Source of the DNA: Myxococcales bacterium | GTDB lineage: Bacteria > Myxococcota_A > Polyangia > Polyangiales > Polyangiaceae | Reading direction: 5' to 3' | DNA length: 39,798 bases | Assembly (NCBI GenBank): GCA_025354825.1 | Contig: JANXMC010000572.1 | Span: 1-39,798 of the forward strand | Part shown: piece by piece, positions 23,298 through 32,291 of the stretch | Layout of the letters: each line of letters begins with the position of its first letter | Numbering within the stretch: position 1 is the first letter of the stretch | Program-made: the position numbers and the translations under genes | Notes under the pieces: model-generated | The model's input: only the letters and a program-made list of their open reading frames with translations | Database searches by the model: none | What the model was told of the DNA's origin: nothing

Positions 23298-26200
23298 ATG
23301 GCACTTCCGCGCGCTCACGGTCTTTACGATCCCGCTCACGAGCACGACGCCTGCGGTCTCGGTTTCGTAGCTGAGCTCAAACGGAGCCCTAGCCACGCGA
23401 TCGTTCAGAAGGCGCTCGAAGTCCTCCGCCGCCTTGCCCACCGCGGCGCCGCCGGCTCGGACCCGCTCACCGGCGACGGCTGCGGCATTCTCGTGCAGCT
23501 CCCCCACGCGTTTTTCGAGCGGCTCCTCGCCCGCGACGGCACCGATCTGCCGCTCCCCGGCGACTACGGCGTTGCCATGTGCTTCATGTCGCGCGACCTC
23601 GATCGCGCCGACGCGCAGATGCGCCTGTTGGAGGACGCCGTTCGCCATCACGGGCAGAAGGTCCTCGCATGGCGAGACGTGGACGTGGACGCGAGCGTCG
23701 TCGGCCCGGTTGCACGCGACAGCCAGCCCACGATTCGTCAGCTCTTCATCGGTCGAATGAGCACGGCCGAAACGTTCGAGCGGGTTCTTTTCATGATTCG
23801 GAAACGTGCCGGACGCACGGCGAACGCGCTCTCGAACGACTTCTACATCGCGTCGCTGTCGTCGAAGACGGTTGTCTACAAGGGCCTCATGCTCCCCGAG
23901 CGGCTCGCCGACTTTTATCTCGATTTGAAAGAGGACGATGTTCGCTCTTCCCTCGCGCTCGTGCATTCGCGCTTCAGCACGAACACGTTTCCCACGTGGG
24001 ATCGCGCGCACCCGTACCGCCGCATTGCGCACAACGGTGAGATCAACACGCTGCGCGGTAATCAAAACTGGATGGGCGCACGCGAAGGCCTTCTCGCGAG
24101 CAAAGCGTTTGGCGAATACATCGAAGAGTTCAAACCGATTATCCGCCCCGGCGGCAGCGATTCGGCGTCCCTCGACAACGTGGTCGACTTCCTCGTCGCA
24201 GGTGGGCGGTCGCTGCCCCACGTGATGATGATGCTCGTCCCCGAAGCGTGGGCGACGCAGAAGGACATGCCCGCCGAAAAGCGGGCCTTCTACGAGTACC
24301 ACGCGAGCCTCGTCGAGCCCTGGGACGGCCCGGCCGCGCTCATGTTCACGGACGGCACGCTCATCGGCGCGACCCTCGATCGCAACGGCCTTCGCCCTGC
24401 CAAATACGTCATCACCGAAGGCGGTCTCGTCGTCGTCGCCAGCGAGTTCGGCGTTCTCGATTTCGACCCCGCCGAGATCGTCGAGAAGGGGCGCCTCCAG
24501 CCCGGCAAAATGTTCCTCGTCGACACGGCGCGCGGGCGCCTCGTGAGCGACGAAGAGGTGAAACACGAAGTCTCGACGAAGCAGCCCTATGCCAAATGGG
24601 TTGCCGAGAACAAGTACGATCTGGACAGCATCGGCGCGGCCGAGAACGCAAAGACCGCATCGCGCGCCGCCAACGACGTGCCTGCGATCTACACGCTTCC
24701 GCGGGGCGAGCGCGAACGGCTTCAAAAGGCCTTTGGCTACACGCGAGAGGACTTGAAAGTCCTCCTCACGCCGATGGCGCAAAACGGCGAAGAGCCCACG
24801 GGGAGCATGGGGACGGACGCCCCGTTGGCCGTGCTCTCGCGCAAACCTCAATTGCTGTTTCGGTATTTCAAACAGCAGTTCGCGCAAGTGACCAATCCGC
24901 CAATCGACCCGATTCGCGAAGAGCTCGTCATGTCGCTCGTGAGCTGCGTTGGCGGTGAGGGGAATCTCCTCGATACGACGCCGGAGCAGTGCCGCCTCCT
25001 CGAGCTCCCACAGCCGATTCTCACGAACGAAGAGATGGCGAAGCTAAAGCGAAATCCGTTTTCGGATTTTCGCACCGTGACGCTCTCGGCTCGCTTTGCG
25101 ACCCGCGGCGATGCGTCGCCGGAGGAGAATCTGAGGAGCGCGGTGGACGGCCTCGCGCTGGAGGCGGCGAAGGCCGTCGACGAGGGGTCGTCGATTATCG
25201 TCATCAGCGACCGTGGGATCGACGCGGGGAACGCCGCGATTCCCAGCCTGCTCGCCGTGGGCGCCGTGCACCACCACCTGATTCGGACGGGGAAGCGCGC
25301 GCGCTGCGGCCTCGTGGTGGAGACGGGCGAGGCGCGCGAGGTGGCCGACGTGGCTCTTCTCATTGGCTACGGCGCAGGCGCGGTGAACCCGTACCTCGCC
25401 TTCGAGACGATTCACGAGCTGGCCCTCGATAAAGACCTCGGTATTTCGGATACCTATACGGCCGACAAGAAGTACGTAAAGGCCCTCGGCAAGGGGCTGC
25501 TCAAAGTGATGAGCAAGATGGGCATCTCGTGCCTGTCGTCCTATCACGGCGCGCAAATCTTCGAGGCGATTGGCGTTCACAAAGACGTGATTGGCAAATA
25601 CTTCGCGGGGACGACGTCGCGCCTTGGCGGCATTGGCCTTCGCGAGATTGCCAATGAAGCCCTCGCGCGGCACAAGAACGCGTTCCCCGGCGTCCTCGCC
25701 GTGGCGGGCGTCAATACCCCCGAGGTCGCCCTCGACGTCGGCGGCGTTTACGCCTGGCGCGCGAACAGCGAGCAGCACTTGTGGAACCCGTCTTCCGTCG
25801 CGAGCCTGCAGAAGGCCGTTCGCGGAACGGGCGACCCGGCCCTCGATGCAAAGTCGTACGACGAGTATGCGCGCCTCATCAACGAGCAGGGGAACGCCCC
25901 GGTCACGCTTCGCGGCGTGTGGGATTTCAAGCCGGTCGGCCCCGCCGTTTCGGTCGACGAGGTCGAGTCGGCGAAGGAGATTGTCAGCCGTTTCGCGACC
26001 GGGGCGATGTCGTTCGGCAGCATCTCGAAAGAGGCCCACGAGAACCTCGCCATCGCGATGAACCGCATCGGCGGGCGCAGCAACACTGGCGAAGGCGGCG
26101 AGGACGAAGCGCGCTTCATCCCGGACGCCAACGGCGACTCGCGGCGCAGCGCCATCAAGCAAATTGCTTCGGCGCGCTTCGGCGTCACGGCGCACTATTT

Positions 26201-27914
26201 GGTGAACGCCGACGAGATTCAAATCAAAGTAGCCCAAGGGGCCAAACCCGGTGAGGGTGGGCAGCTGCCCGGGCACAAGGTCGATTCGATCATCGCGCGC
26301 GTGCGCAACGCGACGCCGGGCGTGACGCTCATCTCGCCGCCTCCTCATCACGATATCTATTCAATCGAAGATCTCGCGCAGCTGATCTTCGATTTGAAGA
26401 ACGTGAATCCTAAAGCGAAGATCAGCGTCAAGCTCGTCTCCGAATCGGGCGTCGGCACCATCGCCGCGGGCGTCGCCAAGGCCCACGCCGACACGATTCT
26501 CATCGCCGGGCACGACGGCGGCACCGGCGCGTCACCGCTGTCGTCGATTCAGCACGCCGGCAGCGCGTGGGAGCTCGGCCTCGCGGAGACGCAGCAGGTA
26601 CTCGTGCTCAACGGCCTCCGCTCGCGCGTGCGCCTCCAGGCCGACGGGCAGCTGAAGACCGGTCGCGATGTCGCGTTCGCGGCGCTCCTCGGCGCCGCAG
26701 AGTTCGGCTTCGCCACCGCGCCTCTCGTCGCGAGCGGCTGCATCATGATGCGCAAGTGCCACTTGAACACGTGCCCCGTGGGCATCGCGACGCAAGACCC
26801 CGTCTTGCGCGCCCGCTTTCAAGGGACGCCCGAGCACATCATCAACTACTTCTTCTTCGTCGCCGAGGAGCTCCGCCAAATCATGGCGGCCCTGGGATTC
26901 CGCACGATCGAAGAGATGGTCGGGCGCGCAGACTGCATCGTTCCCCGCAAGAATCTCGATCATCCGAAGGCGCATCTCTTGGATTTTTCGGACGTGCTTT
27001 ACGTTCCCGAAGGGCACGAGCGGAGCGAAGTGTACAACACCGCGAAACAGGATCACGGCCTCGCCGGCGTGCTGGATCACACGCTCATCAAGCGAGCGCG
27101 GGCGAGCCTCGATACGAACGAGCCGACCGTCATCGCGCTGCCGATTCAGAACAAGGACCGCGCCTTCGGAGCGATGCTCGCCGGCGAGATCGCGATGCGC
27201 TTCGGCAAAGAGGGATTGAAAGAGGGGACCATCACCGTTAGCGCGGCGGGCACGGCCGGGCAGTCCTTCGGCGCCTTCGCGGTGCGCGGAATGACGCTCT
27301 CGCTCGCTGGCGACGCCAACGATTACGTGGGCAAAGGGCTCTCCGGCGGCATCATCGCGGTGCGCCCGCCGTCGCGCGCGAAGTTCAAGGCGAGCGACAA
27401 CGTCATCGTCGGCAATACGGTTCTCTACGGCGCGATTCGCGGAAAGGCGTTTTTCGCCGGCCGCGGCGGCGAGCGCTTCGCCGTTCGAAACAGCGGCGCC
27501 ATCGCCGTCGTCGAAGGCGTTGGCGACCACGGCTGCGAGTACATGACCGGGGGAATGGTCGTCGTGCTCGGATCGACCGGGCGCAACTTCGCGGCCGGAA
27601 TGAGCGGCGGCCTTGCCTACGTGCTCGACGACGACGCGAACAACAGCTTTGCGGACCGCTGCAACATGGCAATGGTGGAGCTCGACACGCTCGACGAAGA
27701 CGACGGTCCGAATCTGTACGCGCTTATCGAGGAGCACGTCGCGCGCACCGGCAGCGTGCGCGGCGAGCAGGTCGTCGACGCGTGGGATACCTACGCGCCC
27801 AAGTTCGTAAAGGTCGTTCCCATCGAGTTTAAGAAAGTGCTTCTCGCGCAGCGGGCGTCGGGTGAGCGCTCGTCGATCTACCCCGCAAAACTGCCTCTCG
27901 CCGGAGCGAGCTGA
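23298..27914 (+). CDS. gltB: Glutamate synthase (NADPH) large subunit
   Basis: 1538 aa. GltB takes the amide of glutamine and transfers it to 2-oxoglutarate, giving two glutamates (the GOGAT half of ammonia assimilation). Order of domains: class II glutamine amidotransferase with nucleophile Cys19 (HDACGLGF, so an 18-residue propeptide is removed), HSRFSTNTFPTW and HNGEINTLRGNQNWM; a central domain; the FMN synthase domain (GAMSFGSISKEAHENLAIAM, AGHDGGTGASPLSS); the 3Fe-4S ligands Cys1148, Cys1154 and Cys1159 in CIMMRKCHLNTC; and a C-terminal GxGxG beta-helix. Full length and intact. ATG 23298 starts the family-like N-terminus but lacks a Shine-Dalgarno. Two bases separate its stop from gltD. 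Confidence 0.97.
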   Translation: MALPRAHGLYDPAHEHDACGLGFVAELKRSPSHAIVQKALEVLRRLAHRGAAGSDPLTGDGCGILVQLPHAFFERLLARDGTDLPLPGDYGVAMCFMSRDLDRADAQMRLLEDAVRHHGQKVLAWRDVDVDASVVGPVARDSQPTIRQLFIGRMSTAETFERVLFMIRKRAGRTANALSNDFYIASLSSKTVVYKGLMLPERLADFYLDLKEDDVRSSLALVHSRFSTNTFPTWDRAHPYRRIAHNGEINTLRGNQNWMGAREGLLASKAFGEYIEEFKPIIRPGGSDSASLDNVVDFLVAGGRSLPHVMMMLVPEAWATQKDMPAEKRAFYEYHASLVEPWDGPAALMFTDGTLIGATLDRNGLRPAKYVITEGGLVVVASEFGVLDFDPAEIVEKGRLQPGKMFLVDTARGRLVSDEEVKHEVSTKQPYAKWVAENKYDLDSIGAAENAKTASRAANDVPAIYTLPRGERERLQKAFGYTREDLKVLLTPMAQNGEEPTGSMGTDAPLAVLSRKPQLLFRYFKQQFAQVTNPPIDPIREELVMSLVSCVGGEGNLLDTTPEQCRLLELPQPILTNEEMAKLKRNPFSDFRTVTLSARFATRGDASPEENLRSAVDGLALEAAKAVDEGSSIIVISDRGIDAGNAAIPSLLAVGAVHHHLIRTGKRARCGLVVETGEAREVADVALLIGYGAGAVNPYLAFETIHELALDKDLGISDTYTADKKYVKALGKGLLKVMSKMGISCLSSYHGAQIFEAIGVHKDVIGKYFAGTTSRLGGIGLREIANEALARHKNAFPGVLAVAGVNTPEVALDVGGVYAWRANSEQHLWNPSSVASLQKAVRGTGDPALDAKSYDEYARLINEQGNAPVTLRGVWDFKPVGPAVSVDEVESAKEIVSRFATGAMSFGSISKEAHENLAIAMNRIGGRSNTGEGGEDEARFIPDANGDSRRSAIKQIASARFGVTAHYLVNADEIQIKVAQGAKPGEGGQLPGHKVDSIIARVRNATPGVTLISPPPHHDIYSIEDLAQLIFDLKNVNPKAKISVKLVSESGVGTIAAGVAKAHADTILIAGHDGGTGASPLSSIQHAGSAWELGLAETQQVLVLNGLRSRVRLQADGQLKTGRDVAFAALLGAAEFGFATAPLVASGCIMMRKCHLNTCPVGIATQDPVLRARFQGTPEHIINYFFFVAEELRQIMAALGFRTIEEMVGRADCIVPRKNLDHPKAHLLDFSDVLYVPEGHERSEVYNTAKQDHGLAGVLDHTLIKRARASLDTNEPTVIALPIQNKDRAFGAMLAGEIAMRFGKEGLKEGTITVSAAGTAGQSFGAFAVRGMTLSLAGDANDYVGKGLSGGIIAVRPPSRAKFKASDNVIVGNTVLYGAIRGKAFFAGRGGERFAVRNSGAIAVVEGVGDHGCEYMTGGMVVVLGSTGRNFAAGMSGGLAYVLDDDANNSFADRCNMAMVELDTLDEDDGPNLYALIEEHVARTGSVRGEQVVDAWDTYAPKFVKVVPIEFKKVLLAQRASGERSSIYPAKLPLAGAS

Positions 27915-27916
27915 CC

Positions 27917-29395
27917 ATGGGCGACCCCAAAGGCTTTCTGAAGACCGCCCGCGCAAAAGAGCGCGAGCTCCCCGCGGCAGACCGTATTGCAAACTACACG
28001 GAGTTCGCCCTGCCGCAGCCGCAAGACGAGCTCAAGTCCCAGGCCGGGCGCTGCATGGATTGCGGCATTCCGTTCTGCCACCAAGGCTGCCCACTCGGGA
28101 ACTTGATCCCCGAGTGGAACGACCTGGTCTACCGCGGCAAGCTCGACGAGGCGGCGGCGTCTCTCCACTCGACGAACAACTTCCCCGAAGTGACCGGGCG
28201 CATCTGCCCCGCGCCCTGCGAAGCGTCGTGCGTGCTCAATATCGAAAATACGCCCGTCACGATAAAGGGGGTCGAAAAGGCCATTGCGGCGCACATCATG
28301 GCGTCTGACCACTTGGACCCCGTGATTGCCAAACGGCGCTCGGGCAAGCGCGTCGCCGTCGTCGGCTCGGGCCCTGCAGGCATGGCATGCGCGCAGCAGC
28401 TCGCCCGCGCCGGGCACGAGGTCACCCTGTTCGAGCGCGACGACCGCATCGGCGGCCTTCTTCGGTATGGGATTCCCGACTTCAAAATGGAAAAGGGGAT
28501 TCTCGATCGCCGCATGACGCAAATGCGCGCCGAGGGCGTGACCTTTCGTACAAGCGTCGACGTCGGCGGGGACGGCGATGGAAATACAGTGGAAGGGATG
28601 AGCGTTGCGGAGCTCCGTCGCAGCTTCGACGCGGTGGCTCTCGCCGGCGGCGCGCGGGATCCGCGCGACCTTCCCATCGGCGGTCGCGCGCTCGGCGGCG
28701 TCCACTACGCGATGGATTTTCTCACGCAGCAGAACAAGCGCGTCGCCGGCGACGTCGTGCCCGATGAAGGCGCGATTCTCGCGACGGGAAAGCACGTCGT
28801 CGTCATCGGCGGCGGCGACACCGGGTCCGACTGCGTCGGCACATCGATTCGCCAAGGCGCAGCGAGCGTCGTGCCACTCGAGTTGATGCCGAAGCCCGCG
28901 CTCGTGCGGATGCCGCAGAACCCGTGGCCGGAGTGGCCGCTCGTTCTCCGAACGTCGTCGTCGCAAGAAGAGGGGTGCGGTCGTGATTGGGCTGTGATGA
29001 CGCGCGCCTTTGCAGGTGCAGACGGGTGCGGCTCTCACGTTTCGCACATCGACGCCGTACGCGTAGAACGTGTCGCTGGTGAAGGTGGAGCGCTTCGCTT
29101 TCGTGAGATCGAGGGCTCGGAGCATCGCCTCCAATGCGACCTCGCGCTCCTCGCGATGGGCTTCGTCGGCCCCGAGAAGCGCGGGCTAATCGCCTCCCTC
29201 GGCGTCGCGCTCGACGGTCGCGGCAACGTCGTCACCTCCGCCTCGGGCGCAACGAGCGTCCCCGGCGTCTTCGCAGCAGGCGACATGTCGCGCGGCCAAT
29301 CGCTGGTCGTCTGGGCCATCGCCGACGGCCGACGCGTCGCGGCTGGGGTCGATTCTTGGCTCCGCGCGAATATGGAGTCCTATTCGGCCGCGTAG
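27917..29395 (+). CDS. gltD: Glutamate synthase (NADPH) small subunit
   Basis: 492 aa. GltD oxidises NADPH by FAD and feeds electrons through 4Fe-4S clusters to the FMN of GltB. The N-terminal cluster domain has Cys46, Cys49, Cys54 and Cys58 (GRCMDCGIPFCHQGCPLGN) and RICPAPCEASC; the FAD-binding GSGPAGMACAQQLARAG follows near residue 150, the NADPH-binding VVIGGGDTGSDCVGTSIRQG near 290, and the closing FAGDMSRGQSLVVWAI motif reads VFAAGDMSRGQSLVVWAI. Start two bases after the gltB stop, so one operon; the Hsp70-like gene starts 30 bases later and may be read through. Confidence 0.97.
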   Translation: MGDPKGFLKTARAKERELPAADRIANYTEFALPQPQDELKSQAGRCMDCGIPFCHQGCPLGNLIPEWNDLVYRGKLDEAAASLHSTNNFPEVTGRICPAPCEASCVLNIENTPVTIKGVEKAIAAHIMASDHLDPVIAKRRSGKRVAVVGSGPAGMACAQQLARAGHEVTLFERDDRIGGLLRYGIPDFKMEKGILDRRMTQMRAEGVTFRTSVDVGGDGDGNTVEGMSVAELRRSFDAVALAGGARDPRDLPIGGRALGGVHYAMDFLTQQNKRVAGDVVPDEGAILATGKHVVVIGGGDTGSDCVGTSIRQGAASVVPLELMPKPALVRMPQNPWPEWPLVLRTSSSQEEGCGRDWAVMTRAFAGADGCGSHVSHIDAVRVERVAGEGGALRFREIEGSEHRLQCDLALLAMGFVGPEKRGLIASLGVALDGRGNVVTSASGATSVPGVFAAGDMSRGQSLVVWAIADGRRVAAGVDSWLRANMESYSAA

Positions 29396-29425
29396 CCAAC
29401 GAGATTCGGGCGATACTGATGGTGC

Positions 29426-31663
29426 ATGAGCGCGGCCATCGGGATCGATCTCGGGACGACCAACACCGTTGCCGGCGCCGTACGCGACGGCACGGCAACC
29501 ACCCTCGCGGACGAGCATGGGCGCAGGCTCATACCGTCGGTGGTCTCGTTCCACCCATCGGGTAAAGTCTTAGTTGGTAATTCGGCGAAGGACCGTCGAA
29601 TCATCGACGCGACCAACACCATCATGTCCGTAAAGCGGCTCATTGGCCGCGCATGGACGACGCCCGAAGTTCAGGAGGCGAAAAAGCGCTTCGCCTTCGA
29701 GATGCGCGAAGGGCCGAAATCGGGAAGCGCCGTCGTCGCGCGCGGAGAGCAGTACACGCTCCCCGAGATCAGCGCCTTCGTTCTGCGTCACGCGAAAGCC
29801 GTCGCCGAGCACGCCCTCGGCGAGCCCGTCGAGCGCGCAGTGATTACCGTCCCCGCGAACTTCAACGACCTTCAACGCGCGGCCACCAAAGTCGCCGGCA
29901 AGCTCGCCGGGCTGCAGGTACTTCGTATTCTCAACGAGCCCACCGCGGCCGCGCTCGCCTACGGCCAACAGGAGCAAGCGCAGTCCGAACGCATTGCCGT
30001 CTACGACCTGGGCGGCGGCACGTTCGATGTGACGATTCTCGATTTGTCCGGCTCCGTCTACGAAGTTCTCGCCACGGCCGGAGATATGCAATTAGGCGGC
30101 GACGATCTCGACACGGCCATCGCCGAGCGCATGGCCGAGCAGTGCATGCGGCAGTTTCGCTTCGACCCGCGCGTCGACAACATCGCGATTGCGACGTTGA
30201 AGATGGTGGCCGAGTCGGTGAAGCGCGATCTCTCGACCCTCATGGAGACGACGGTCGAAATCCCCGACATCATTCCCGAGGGGCCCAAGGGGACGCCTGT
30301 TTTCAAGTTTCACATGACGCGGGCCGAGCTCGAAGACATCGCGCGGCCGTTCATCGATCGCACCTTCAAGACGTGCCAGGTGGCGCTCGAGAACGCGCAT
30401 CTCAAGGTCAACGCGATCCACCGCACAATTCTCGTCGGCGGCATGACGCGCATGCCGATGCTCGTGCGCAAGGTCGAAGAGTTCTTCAAGAAGCCCGCGT
30501 ACATGAAGATCAACCCCGACGAGGTCGTCGCGCTCGGCGCGGCGATTCAAGCGGGGGCGCTCGATCGCTCGAAGAAGGCGCCGGCGAAAGCGAAGGCTGC
30601 ACCCTCTCCAGGTCGCGATTCGGAAACGCAGCTCATCGCGGGGCGCGCACGCCCCAATGCGGGCGCGTACGACGATCTTCCGGTCGAAGGCCGCCCACCG
30701 GCCGGGCGCATTCACCCCGATGCGCCCCTCGACATCGGGCCGGCGCGGGGGCAAGAGGCCGCGCTCTTCAACGCGCTGCCTGTCGTGGGTGGCCCGCGCG
30801 CGGCTCCACCGCCGCTGGCCGCGCCTCCGCCCGTGCAGGCGAAGCAGGCCCCGCCGCCGATCCCCGCGCCCGCGCCGTTCGTTCTCGAGTTCGACGAGAA
30901 CGCCATCGCCGAGTCGCTGCAGCCCGAGATCCCGTCGTCGCGTCGTGAAGCGCCGCCGCCGATCCCGCAGGTTTCGAATGCGCATCTTCAGCCGACGCAG
31001 CGCATGCCCGTCGTAAACCCGCCCGCGGAGAAAGCGCCGGTGTCGCCTCCCGCGTTCTTCGATATCCCGCGCCAGTCCGCGGGCCTCGTTTTCGAGCCCG
31101 CGGCGTTGCCGCCAGGCCGTGGTGGGCAGCCGCCGCCGCCGCGCGCACCTGCGGCGAGCGACCCGTTCGCGAACGCGTGGGGCGGTGGCGACACGTTGCC
31201 GCGCCCTGAGCCGCCGCCCGCGCCGATTCGCCAGGCTGTGGCCGCGCCGCTCCTCATCGACGTCACGCCCCTCAGCCTGAGCATCGAGACCGTCGGCGAC
31301 TTCTGCGACGTGCTCATCGCGCGAAATACGCCCGTCCCCTGCGACAAGACGCGAGTCTTCTCCACCGCGCGCGACAACCAGACGTCGGTGTCGATTCGCG
31401 TTTCCCAGGGCGAGCAGCCAAAGTTCTCGGGCAACACCTACCTTGGCGAGCTCGAGCTTTCGGGGATCGCCCCCGCCCCGCGCGGCGACGTCCAAATCGC
31501 CGTCACTTTCGAGCTCGACGCCGACGGAATCCTCAACATTCGCGCCAAGGAGCAGGCGACCGGTCGCGAAACGCGCGTGAAGATTACGCTCGTGGGCGCG
31601 CAAAACGATCCGGGCGAGATCGACGCGATGATGGCTCGTCAGGCATCCAAGTCTCTCGGTTGA
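29426..31663 (+). CDS. Hsp70 (DnaK-like) with long Pro-rich insert and no lid
   Basis: 745 aa. The ATPase domain (1 to about 382) looks functional: IGIDLGTTNTV (5-15), VPANFNDLQRAATKVAG, NEPTAAALAYG (170-180), YDLGGGTFDV (193-202), LVGGMTRMP (336-344). Canonical Hsp70s pass directly into 'LLLDVTPLSLGIET'. Here about 225 residues of Pro/Ala-rich sequence (383-608, with APPPIPAPAPF, APPPIPQ and QPPPPRAP) come first; LLIDVTPLSLSIET appears only at 609-622. A short substrate-binding beta domain (to about 723) retains LGELELSGIAPAPRG and FELDADGILNI, then the protein ends after some 20 residues, lacking the helical lid. It probably binds clients loosely or is tethered by its insert. The J-protein gene follows by 11 bases. 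It may resemble specialised myxobacterial Hsp70s such as SglK, but identity is not claimed. Confidence 0.93.
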   Translation: MSAAIGIDLGTTNTVAGAVRDGTATTLADEHGRRLIPSVVSFHPSGKVLVGNSAKDRRIIDATNTIMSVKRLIGRAWTTPEVQEAKKRFAFEMREGPKSGSAVVARGEQYTLPEISAFVLRHAKAVAEHALGEPVERAVITVPANFNDLQRAATKVAGKLAGLQVLRILNEPTAAALAYGQQEQAQSERIAVYDLGGGTFDVTILDLSGSVYEVLATAGDMQLGGDDLDTAIAERMAEQCMRQFRFDPRVDNIAIATLKMVAESVKRDLSTLMETTVEIPDIIPEGPKGTPVFKFHMTRAELEDIARPFIDRTFKTCQVALENAHLKVNAIHRTILVGGMTRMPMLVRKVEEFFKKPAYMKINPDEVVALGAAIQAGALDRSKKAPAKAKAAPSPGRDSETQLIAGRARPNAGAYDDLPVEGRPPAGRIHPDAPLDIGPARGQEAALFNALPVVGGPRAAPPPLAAPPPVQAKQAPPPIPAPAPFVLEFDENAIAESLQPEIPSSRREAPPPIPQVSNAHLQPTQRMPVVNPPAEKAPVSPPAFFDIPRQSAGLVFEPAALPPGRGGQPPPPRAPAASDPFANAWGGGDTLPRPEPPPAPIRQAVAAPLLIDVTPLSLSIETVGDFCDVLIARNTPVPCDKTRVFSTARDNQTSVSIRVSQGEQPKFSGNTYLGELELSGIAPAPRGDVQIAVTFELDADGILNIRAKEQATGRETRVKITLVGAQNDPGEIDAMMARQASKSLG

Positions 31664-31673
31664 GGAGATTTGA

Positions 31674-32189
31674 ATGACTGCGGATGAGTTTAGGGACTGG
31701 GCGAAATCGCTCGAGAGCAAAACCTATTACGAGATTCTCAGCGTCCCCCTCAACGCCGACGATGCGACGATTAAAGAGGCGTTCCACTCGTTCGCACTCT
31801 CGTGCCACCCCGATAACTTCACCGACGAGCCCGAGCTCGCATCCTCCGGGGGTCTCGTCTTCAAGCGCGCCGTCGAGGCCTACCAGGTTCTCAGCCGCGC
31901 AGAGCTACGTGTAAAGTACAACGAAGGCCTCAAGGCCGGGCGAAAGCGCCTCGACGAGCGCCGGATCTCGGCGCCTCCGCCGCCCATCGCGCAGCGCACG
32001 AACGAGATGATCGCCAAGACGAAGAAGGCGAAAGTCTTCGCCGCCAAGGCCGACCGCCTCATCTCGATCGGCAAGCTCGAAGACGCGCGCCTTCAGCTGA
32101 CGAACGCCTGCCAGGAGGAGCCGAACAACGAAGAGCTCGCCGAGCGCGTTCAAATTCTGTGGGAGGCGCTCGCCCTCGAGCCGCTTTGA
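31674..32189 (+). CDS. J-domain protein with TPR-like tail (Hsp70 co-chaperone)
   Basis: 171 aa from ATG 31674, with GAGGAG about 6 bases upstream that overlaps the hsp70 stop region. J domain (about 16-85): TYYEILSVPLNADDATIKEA, the essential HPD tripeptide at 45-47 (SCHPDNF), and FKRAVEAYQVLSRAELRVKY. It should stimulate ATP hydrolysis by the neighbouring Hsp70. Between the J domain and the tail is SAPPPPIAQ, a proline motif like those in both neighbouring proteins. The tail (about 115-171: AKVFAAKADRLISIGKLEDA, RLQLTNACQEEPNNEELAER) forms one or two TPR-like hairpins. No zinc-finger or DnaJ C-terminal domain. Confidence 0.92.
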   Translation: MTADEFRDWAKSLESKTYYEILSVPLNADDATIKEAFHSFALSCHPDNFTDEPELASSGGLVFKRAVEAYQVLSRAELRVKYNEGLKAGRKRLDERRISAPPPPIAQRTNEMIAKTKKAKVFAAKADRLISIGKLEDARLQLTNACQEEPNNEELAERVQILWEALALEPL

Positions 32190-32291
32190 GCGCCCCTCGA
32201 CGTACTTGCCACTTCGCGCCCCGCGAGGCGCCTTCGCTATTTTGGCCTTCGTGCAATTGGCTCGGTCTATCGTTCTACATAAGCGTCGAAG

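Noticed and set aside
32235-32260. Sigma-54 promoter (TTGGCC...TGCA) before the PPPIP gene
   Set aside because: The distance between the GG and GC elements is about two bases too short for the -24/-12 consensus.
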